NCBI GenBank assembly: GCA_039029935.1
Contig: JBCCFC010000508.1
Location: 1-9,074 of the forward strand
DNA from: G039029935 sp039029935
GTDB taxonomy: Bacteria > Chloroflexota > Anaerolineae > Caldilineales > Caldilineaceae
Reading direction: 5' to 3'
DNA length: 9,074 nucleotides
Each line of letters opens with the position of its first letter. The stretch's first letter is position 1. The translations under genes were made by a program, and so were the position numbers. Of the stretch, positions 4,337 to 9,074 are shown piece after piece. The notes beneath the pieces are model-generated. The model did no database searches, had not been told where the DNA came from, and saw only the letters and a program-made list of their open reading frames with translations.

Positions 4337-4915
4337 ATGAATGAAACACAAACTTTACAGTTAGAAATACAGCCAGCAAATGCACTAACGCCAGAGATTC
4401 GGCAAGAAGTCGTTGACCTTTGTTCGCGGGCATTTGAGGAAGACTATGAGCCATATATGCCGGAATTGAGGAACGCGGTGCATGTCTTGGGGCGTGTGGA
4501 TGGTGTGTTGGTGACGCATGGGGCGTGGGTTGAGCGTTGGATGCAGCTTGAGGGTGTGCAGCCAAAGGTGATGATGCGCACGGCGTATATCGAGGCGGTT
4601 GCCACAGATGAGGCGTATCGCAGTCGTGGGTATGCAGCCAGCATTATGCACAGGATTGCGCAAGAGATTCAAGATTTTGACATTGCTGGGTTGTCACCGT
4701 TTAGTGTGGCCTACTATGCCAAGTTGGGCTGGGAAGAATGGCAAGGCGAGTTATTGATTCGCAAAGATGGACAGTTGTTGCCGACGATTCTGCCGCCTGA
4801 CGAGAACGGTGAAGAGGACGAGGAATGCCTGATGATTTTGCGTTTACCCAACACACCGGAACTTGATTTGACGAGTGCAATTTCGATTGAATGGCGTCCT
4901 GGAGAAGTTTGGTAA
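4337..4915 (+). CDS. GNAT acetyltransferase of the AAC(2')-I (aminoglycoside 2'-N-acetyltransferase) type
   Basis: The product is 192 residues, a GNAT-fold enzyme that would transfer acetyl from acetyl-CoA to an amine. The acetyl-CoA-binding motif is at residues 84-101: YIEAVATDEAYRSRGYA, with R95-x-R97-G98. Several features recall mycobacterial AAC(2')-Ic, recalled from memory: the VHVLGRVDGVLVTHGAWVER strand pair (48-67) resembling its MHALIWHHGAIIAHAAV segment; Y-x-E just before motif A; a YAKLGW segment (127-132) resembling YASRGW; a late W186-R-P-G-E-V-W192 resembling WRAGDVW. In AAC(2')-Ic the C-terminal Trp and nearby acidic residue contact the drug, and both positions are conserved here in kind. 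It may acetylate an aminoglycoside or another polyamine. I rejected the longer frame from 4241, which only translates the repeats. No clear Shine-Dalgarno precedes ATG 4337. Substrate unproven. Confidence 0.8.
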   Translation: MNETQTLQLEIQPANALTPEIRQEVVDLCSRAFEEDYEPYMPELRNAVHVLGRVDGVLVTHGAWVERWMQLEGVQPKVMMRTAYIEAVATDEAYRSRGYAASIMHRIAQEIQDFDIAGLSPFSVAYYAKLGWEEWQGELLIRKDGQLLPTILPPDENGEEDEECLMILRLPNTPELDLTSAISIEWRPGEVW

Positions 4916-4949
4916 AGAGTCACTGCAGATAAGATTATGTAGCAATCCA

Positions 4950-4976
4950 TATCTGTGGTTCCTTGGTATCTGTGGT
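4950..4976 (+). repeat. Short direct repeat between the acetyltransferase and BatB-like genes
   Basis: TATCTGTGGT occurs twice, at 4950-4959 and 4967-4976, 17 bases apart. It lies in the 90-base spacer upstream of the BatB-like gene, where I see no convincing promoter or strong ribosome binding site. It could be an activator or repressor site, or a dispersed intergenic repeat. Confidence 0.6.
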
Positions 4977-5005
4977 AATAACTTGGTTCTATAGGCTAAA
5001 ATAAT

Positions 5006-6139
5006 ATGAACATTTTATGGCCTTGGCTATTAATCAGTCTGTTGCTTGTCCCGCTGTTGATTGCGGCCTATGTGTGGATGTTGCGTCGTAAACGAAAATT
5101 TGCCGTGCGCTATTCGAGCGTATCGTTGATCCGTGCGGCCATGCCCAAGCGGTCACAGTGGCGACGACATATTCCCTTTGCGCTCTTCATGGTTGCCGTC
5201 ACCAGCCTTATCACAGCGATGGCTCGCCCGGTGGCCGAAGTGGAAGTGCCTCTCAGCGAGGCCAGCATCATCCTTGCCATCGACGTTTCGCGCAGCATGT
5301 GTTCCATCGACGTCCCCCCCAATCGACTACTGGTTGCACAGGATGCGATGAAAGCCTTTATTGATGACCAAGCCGATAACACGCGCATTGGCATTGTGGC
5401 CTTCACAGGCTTTGCCCAACTTGTTGTGCCACCCACCAACGACAAAGAGGAGCTTTACACCGCTATTGACGGCTTTACCACTGCCATTGGCACCGCCATC
5501 GGTAGCGCGATTCTCAAATCCATCGACGCCATTGCAGAAACCAATGATGATGTTGCGCCCAGTGGGGTCAATCTACGTGTGGGGGATGAAGAGGCCGATG
5601 AAACATTTCTTTCCCAATTAGATGTGGCAGAGACAGGTTACTTGCCTGACATTATCGTCGTCATGACGGATGGTGCAAACGGCAATGGTCCCTCACCGCT
5701 AGACGCCGCAGCGCAGGCCGCTGATCGTCGCATCCGTGTCTACACCATCGGCTTTGGCACACAAGACCCCATTGCCATGCGCTGCACACGTGAACAGTTG
5801 GGCAGCAACCCGCTTGGACCAGGTGGTACAGGCGGTGGATTTGGCGGCTTCGGCGGTGGTGGCTTTGGCAGTGGTGGTTTTGGCGGTGGCGACTTTGGCG
5901 GCTTCCGACGCTATCTGCTACTGGATGAAGAAACACTACGCGGTGTCGCCGAAGCCACTGGCGGTGAATACTTCTTAGCCGAGAATGCCGAACAGCTACT
6001 GGATGTCTTTCTCAATTTGCCCAACAACGTCGTCCTCCAAAAAGAACGCATTGAAATCAGCGTCCTTTTCGCCGCACTCGGTGCGGTGTGCGCAGTCGTA
6101 GCGATGGGGCTGTCGCTACGCTGGAACCGTTTTCCGTAG
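5006..6139 (+). CDS. BatB-like VWA-domain membrane protein with Gly/Phe-rich linker
   Basis: The product is 377 residues. Membrane segments lie at about residues 4-25, 57-73 and 351-370. A VWA domain spans about 87-335. The MIDAS site is complete: D93-V-S95-R-S97, candidate T163 in IGTAIGSA, and D222 in VVMTDGAN. Residues 271-300 form a low-complexity linker of glycine and phenylalanine (repeats of GGF and GGGF). The domain then resumes with YLLLDEETLRGVAEATGGEYF. A Cys260-bearing segment (MRCTREQLG) precedes the linker. The protein is the second VWA partner of the cluster and would act in or outside the membrane with the BatA-like and DUF58 proteins. ATG 5006 is chosen because the hydrophobic signal-anchor starts immediately after it. 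Shine-Dalgarno is poor, so coupling or a leader-independent start is possible. The role of the linker is unknown. Confidence 0.87.
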   Translation: MNILWPWLLISLLLVPLLIAAYVWMLRRKRKFAVRYSSVSLIRAAMPKRSQWRRHIPFALFMVAVTSLITAMARPVAEVEVPLSEASIILAIDVSRSMCSIDVPPNRLLVAQDAMKAFIDDQADNTRIGIVAFTGFAQLVVPPTNDKEELYTAIDGFTTAIGTAIGSAILKSIDAIAETNDDVAPSGVNLRVGDEEADETFLSQLDVAETGYLPDIIVVMTDGANGNGPSPLDAAAQAADRRIRVYTIGFGTQDPIAMRCTREQLGSNPLGPGGTGGGFGGFGGGGFGSGGFGGGDFGGFRRYLLLDEETLRGVAEATGGEYFLAENAEQLLDVFLNLPNNVVLQKERIEISVLFAALGAVCAVVAMGLSLRWNRFP

Positions 6140-6141
6140 CT

Positions 6142-6243
6142 CGGTGGGTCAGTAAGTCAGTATTCGGTAGGTCGGTATTCAGTCCCGAGCCACTGACCTA
6201 CTAACCCACTGGCCTACTGACCCACTGGCCTACTGACCCACCG
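6142..6243. terminator. Imperfect inverted repeat at the convergence of the Bat cluster and DUF4058 gene
   Basis: Perfect 13-base arms CGGTGGGTCAGTA (6142-6154) and TACTGACCCACCG (6231-6243) begin 2 bases after the BatB stop and end 1 base before the DUF4058 stop. Between them, further GTCAGT/ACTGAC units pair imperfectly, so a long branched hairpin can form on either transcript. No T-tract is present. Its position suggests a bidirectional terminator or transcript-end protector; the sequence makes it equally a slipped repeat. Confidence 0.5.
6192..6239 (+). repeat. 8/16-bp tandem repeats forming the right side of the inverted repeat
   Basis: ACTGGCCTACTGACCC occurs twice exactly (6208, 6224) after a degenerate copy (6192-6207). 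Each 16-bp unit is itself two 8-base ACTG(A/G)CC(T/C)-like halves, making six 8-base steps. The 8/16 periodicity is the same as in the arrays at 4229-4327, though the sequence differs. Confidence 0.9.
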
Positions 6244-6244
6244 G

Positions 6245-6889
6245 TTACACCCGCGCCCGTCGATGTTCCCACCAAACTGCCATCCCCGGTCGCAATGCTG
6301 GCGCAGGGACCTCTTCCTTATAGTCAACCTGCAACCCATAATAGTTGGTCGCGTAGATATCTCGAAAAATCGACCCCAGGTCCAGCAAGACATCTCGATC
6401 TGTAGAGAGCAGGGGGATGGGGATTGCCGGGAGTACATCCGAAACATCCACAAGCCATATTTTTGAGACGCGATACATTTTGTCGCGTTCGTTGTTGCGC
6501 AAAATAATGTAATCAGGCTTTACATCCAACGTATTCACTTCAGGGCCGGGGCGTTGTCCCCCGCGTAGCAAGTCAATTTCAATCAAATTGGTCTTCGATG
6601 TCAGCAGCGTATTTCGTGCCTGTCGATATTTATTTAGACCATCGCCAACTTTCTCATCTGGAGAGAACACTTTGATGTTGGTCACAACGTCACCCGTCGT
6701 GCTCTTGTAAATGCCGACCGTCCGCAAAACCTCGCCCCCTGTTTCAAGACGAGCATAATATTTAGGGATGATGTGCGGGTTCAAGGCGCGCACAATTTCC
6801 ACACCCAGATGACGGTGAAAGCCATCCCAGTGGCGACTGTTTTCCAGATAGGGGTCCATCCCTGGAAATGGGCTTGATGATATTGGCAT
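6245..6889 (-). CDS. DUF4058 family protein, shortened in the middle
   Basis: The product is 214 residues of unknown function. Family landmarks: SPFPGMDPYLE (6-16), HRHLGVEIVRALNPHIIPKYYAR (25-47), VVTNIKVFSP (68-77, equal to the family's VVTVIEVLSP), NLIEIDLLRGG (101-111), PIPIPLL (155-161) and LDLGSIF (169-175). DUF4058 proteins are frequent in Chloroflexota and Cyanobacteria and their biochemical role is not established. The segment between YYAR and GDVVT is only about 20 residues. The family usually has tens more there, including a PDV-type stretch, so an in-frame deletion is likely. ATG 6889 is chosen because the family signature starts immediately and AAGGAG lies 10 bases upstream. A longer frame to 7012 runs through the candidate promoter. 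The gene converges on the BatB-like gene. Confidence 0.85.
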   Translation of the reverse strand: MPISSSPFPGMDPYLENSRHWDGFHRHLGVEIVRALNPHIIPKYYARLETGGEVLRTVGIYKSTTGDVVTNIKVFSPDEKVGDGLNKYRQARNTLLTSKTNLIEIDLLRGGQRPGPEVNTLDVKPDYIILRNNERDKMYRVSKIWLVDVSDVLPAIPIPLLSTDRDVLLDLGSIFRDIYATNYYGLQVDYKEEVPAPALRPGMAVWWEHRRARV

Positions 6890-6953
6890 GAACGAATTAC
6901 TCCTTCTTTTTTTGAGTCTATACTCTCTATGATTGGCGATCTTTAAAATAATC

Positions 6954-6990
6954 TTCTCGACCATTATAAACCAACAACAAAAATCGAGAA
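6954..6990 (-). promoter_or_regulatory. Candidate promoter of the DUF4058 gene flanked by an inverted repeat
   Basis: On the - strand an exact TATAAT (6963-6968) lies 73 bases before ATG 6889; the -35 region is poor (TTTCTC at 17 bases). TTCTCGA (6954-6960) and TCGAGAA (6984-6990) flank the -10 box as perfect 7-base inverted arms, which could be a repressor site. A -10 inside the longer ORF supports the 6889 start. Confidence 0.4.
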
Positions 6991-7094
6991 ATCTTTGCAC
7001 CATCCCAGCCATTTAAGGCCATTCCACAAAATAAAATACCTTCTTGGTGATAACGGTGGGTGATGCCCAATTTCATGAAAGGATCAGAGTTAAA

Positions 7095-7574
7095 ATGCCC
7101 AACAGTAAAAAACGAGTTCCGCTGCCGCTACAGGGTGGCTGTCAATGTGGCAAGGTGCGCTACGAGGTAACGATGATGCCATTGACATTATATGCGTGTC
7201 ACTGCACAGAATGCCAACGGCAATCATCATCTGGATTTGGCATGTCGATGCCAGTTGAGCGAGCAGGCTTTCGGGTGATACATGGCTCTCCGCATGAGTG
7301 GACCAGAAGTTCAGCCAGTGGTCGAGTGGTTGCTTGTGTATTCTGCGCTAACTGCGGTACACGATTGTTTCATGCGCCAAGTCGCAACCCATCAATCGTG
7401 AATATCAAACCCGGTACCTTGGATGATACAAGTTGGCTGACACCAGTGGGTCATTTGTGGGCGGGAAGTGCCCAGAGATGGCTAGAGCTACCGCAAGATG
7501 CGATTGTGTTTGAGGCACAGCCAGCCGATTTTACGCCGCTCTTTGATGCATGGAGAGAGCAGTATCTCGAATAG
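7095..7574 (+). CDS. GFA/CENP-V family zinc protein
   Basis: The product is 159 residues of the GFA (glutathione-dependent formaldehyde-activating enzyme-like, PF04828) fold. The zinc-binding cysteines are all visible: C16-x-C18 in GGCQCGKVRYEV, C35-x-C37-x-x-C40 in ACHCTECQRQS, and C84-x-x-C87 in FCANCGTRLF. Most bacterial members have no proven substrate; the glutathione-formaldehyde role belongs to a subset and should not be assumed. I chose ATG 7095 because the family begins about 13 residues later and AAAGGA lies 11 bases upstream. A longer frame from TTG 7044 lacks support. It is divergent from the DUF4058 gene and its stop lies only 9 bases from the end of the convergent sulfatase gene, so the two transcripts may overlap. 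Confidence 0.88.
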   Translation: MPNSKKRVPLPLQGGCQCGKVRYEVTMMPLTLYACHCTECQRQSSSGFGMSMPVERAGFRVIHGSPHEWTRSSASGRVVACVFCANCGTRLFHAPSRNPSIVNIKPGTLDDTSWLTPVGHLWAGSAQRWLELPQDAIVFEAQPADFTPLFDAWREQYLE

Positions 7575-7583
7575 TCTACGGAC

Positions 7584-8990
7584 TTAAACACTCACAAATG
7601 GCTCATCCTTCAACGCCTCTTGTAAGCGTGCCAATTCCGCCGTTAACTCGGTCACAACCGTTGCATAGGCAGGATCAGCATAGACATTCATCAATTCATT
7701 GGGGTCTGTGTGCAGATCAAAGAGTTCCCACTCTGGCTCTTTGGGGTCATCAATCGTCCCTGGCTGTCCCAGTGCATCGGCATAGTAGTAGATGAGTTTG
7801 TAGCGCAGGGTGCGCACCCCGTAATGGGCATAGACATAGTGATGCGCCAAGTGCATCCAATAGCGGTAGTACATGATTGTTTGCCAGTCATCGGGTGTCT
7901 CGCCGCCCAAAATGGATGTGAAACTGTTGCCTTGGAAATGCTCAGGAATATCCACGCCAGCATATGCAAGCAGTGTGGGTGCAAAGTCTACATTGAGCAC
8001 CATGTCGTCGTTGACTGAGCCAGCCTCAATACCATTGGGATAGCTCACCAGCAGCGGCATCCGCAGCGACTCTTCATACATAAAACGTTTGTCATACCAG
8101 CCATGATCACCCAGATAGAAGCCCTGATCCGAGGTATAGACGATGATGGTGTTGTCAAAGAGGTCATGCGCTTGCAGATAATCGAGCAGCCGCCCCACAT
8201 TATCATCGACAGAGGCAACACAGCGCAGATAATCTTTGATATAGCGTTGATACTTCCACTTCTTTTCCTCTTCAGGTGTCAATCCTTCGGGTACAGGCTG
8301 TTTTAGGTCTGTCAGCGTCAAGTCGCGGTCAATGCGCATCTTGGCGGCAGCGGCAGCACTGGCACGGTTGCTATAATCATCGTTAAAGGTCTCTGGTTCT
8401 GGAATGTCAATATCTTCATACATATCAGCATGTTTGTCATCCGGCTCCCACGAGCGGTGTGGCGCTTTGTGATGACACATGAGCATAAACGGGCGGTCTG
8501 TGTCGCGGTTTTCCAACCAGTCGAGGCTAAAGTCCGTGACCAAATCTGTGACATAGCCCTCATAGGTTTTGCGTTCACCCATCTCAATCATTTCAGGATT
8601 GTGGTACAAGCCCTGTCCCGGCAACACATTCCAGTAGTCAAATCCGCTTGGGTCATAGCCCTCACCATGCCCTAAATGCCATTTGCCGATGATGGCCGTC
8701 TGGTAGCCCGCCGATTGCAACAGCTTTGGGAATGTCACCTGTGTGTTGTCCATCGGTGCAGCCAGCGTGGTGACACCGTTGATGTGATTGTACGTTCCCG
8801 ACAAAATGACTGCACGGCTTGGCCCACAGATGGAGTTGGTGCAAAAACAATTGTTAAAGCGCATCCCGTTCTCGGCAATACGGTCCAGATGTGGCGTTTC
8901 GTTGATGCGACTGCCATAGCAACTCATGGCATGGGGCGCATGGTCATCCGTCATGATAAACAGGATGTTTGGTCGAGTATCTGTTGACAT
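7584..8990 (-). CDS. Type I (formylglycine-dependent) sulfatase, GlcNAc-6-sulfatase/mucin-desulfating-like
   Basis: The product is 468 residues with an intact sulfatase signature. The active-site motif C55-G-P-S-R59 matches CxPSR, whose Cys must be oxidised to formylglycine by a maturation enzyme. Other sulfatase landmarks are the metal-binding D15-D16, GYQTAIIGKWHLG (95-107, with K103 and H105), SDQGFYLGDHG (287-297) and K301. The sequence YYRYWMHLAHHYVYAHYGVRT (374-394) and the NSICxPSRAVILSG context resemble N-acetylglucosamine-6-sulfatase/mucin-desulfating branches, so the substrate may be a sulfated amino sugar; this is inferred. No signal peptide is visible, so it would be cytoplasmic, and no formylglycine-generating enzyme is in the window. 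The start is firm: AAGGAG is 6 bases before ATG 8990. No transporter or glycosidase partner is seen. Confidence 0.92.
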   Translation of the reverse strand: MSTDTRPNILFIMTDDHAPHAMSCYGSRINETPHLDRIAENGMRFNNCFCTNSICGPSRAVILSGTYNHINGVTTLAAPMDNTQVTFPKLLQSAGYQTAIIGKWHLGHGEGYDPSGFDYWNVLPGQGLYHNPEMIEMGERKTYEGYVTDLVTDFSLDWLENRDTDRPFMLMCHHKAPHRSWEPDDKHADMYEDIDIPEPETFNDDYSNRASAAAAAKMRIDRDLTLTDLKQPVPEGLTPEEEKKWKYQRYIKDYLRCVASVDDNVGRLLDYLQAHDLFDNTIIVYTSDQGFYLGDHGWYDKRFMYEESLRMPLLVSYPNGIEAGSVNDDMVLNVDFAPTLLAYAGVDIPEHFQGNSFTSILGGETPDDWQTIMYYRYWMHLAHHYVYAHYGVRTLRYKLIYYYADALGQPGTIDDPKEPEWELFDLHTDPNELMNVYADPAYATVVTELTAELARLQEALKDEPFVSV

Positions 8991-8996
8991 TGATTT

Positions 8997-9002
8997 CTCC
9001 TT
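8997..9002 (-). promoter_or_regulatory. Ribosome binding site of the sulfatase gene
   Basis: AAGGAG on the - strand sits 6 bases before ATG 8990, the strongest Shine-Dalgarno in the window. It fixes the sulfatase start and the absence of a signal peptide. Confidence 0.75.
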
Positions 9003-9023
9003 CTTTGGCGTAGCATAATCGTA

Positions 9024-9074
9024 GGGACATGAGATAGTGTGTGAGGGACTGGCTCACACACTATCTCATGTCCC
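9024..9074. repeat. Perfect 22-bp inverted repeat at the window's end
   Basis: The left arm (9024-9045, starting GGGACATGAGATAG) and the right arm (9053-9074, ending CTATCTCATGTCCC) are exact reverse complements around a 7-base loop GGACTGG. The left arm is preceded by GTA, so the palindrome might continue to the right beyond the window. It lies 33 bases upstream of the sulfatase start. No T-tract follows it on the - strand, so it is not a typical terminator there. It could be an insertion-sequence end pair, a MITE-like palindrome, or a 5' leader hairpin. Because it stops exactly at the edge, an assembly fold-back must also be considered. Confidence 0.9.

Noticed and set aside
8676..8987. 103-residue + frame opposite the sulfatase
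   Set aside because: Antisense of the conserved sulfatase N-terminal region with no recognisable features.

Overview
The window has a mid-GC bacterial gene layout. I think it comes from a Chloroflexota (Anaerolineae-like) genome. This is inferred from three things: a DUF58 + BatA/BatB-type von Willebrand cluster in which the second VWA protein carries a glycine/phenylalanine-rich linker, many short 8/16-bp tandem repeats between genes, and a DUF4058 gene. No rRNA or other phylogenetic marker is present, so the assignment is tentative.

Layout. (1) Positions 1-1350 are a small accessory or defence patch. A MazF-type toxin with the C-terminal part of its antitoxin lies on the + strand. A 39-codon remnant matching the tail of a type I restriction specificity subunit (HsdS) follows it. 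A complete ParE/RelE-type toxin and Unstab_antitox-type antitoxin lie on the - strand and converge on the first module. (2) Positions 1350-1572 hold a strong hairpin, a candidate promoter and perhaps a gene scrap. (3) Positions 1573-6139 are one co-directional cluster: DUF58 protein, P-loop kinase-like protein, BatA-like VWA membrane protein, an AAC(2')-I-like GNAT acetyltransferase, and BatB-like VWA membrane protein. The first three are joined by 4-base ATGA stop/start overlaps. The last two are separated by short repeat-bearing spacers. The MoxR AAA+ ATPase usually associated with DUF58/Bat genes is not in the window. (4) Positions 6142-6243 hold an imperfect inverted repeat built of 8-bp units, placed where the cluster converges on a DUF4058 gene. 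(5) Positions 6245-8990 hold a DUF4058 protein (-), a GFA/CENP-V zinc protein (+) and a type I sulfatase (-). (6) The window ends in a perfect 22-bp inverted repeat just upstream of the sulfatase.

How the genes may work together: DUF58, BatA and BatB have MIDAS-type metal sites and probably form a membrane-associated complex with a MoxR chaperone encoded elsewhere. The kinase is translationally coupled to DUF58 and BatA, so it is probably made in step with them; its substrate is unknown. The acetyltransferase resembles aminoglycoside 2'-N-acetyltransferases down to its C-terminal tryptophan. Two genes of the cluster carry 15-bp in-frame tandem repeats, and the spacers carry 8/16-bp repeats. 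This suggests the locus is prone to replication slippage that mostly preserves reading frame.

I did not find a demonstrably new system. The best candidates for a second look are the kinase with its repeated start codons inside the DUF58/Bat cluster, the AAC(2')-like gene in the same cluster, the hsdS scar between two toxin-antitoxin modules, and the terminal palindrome.
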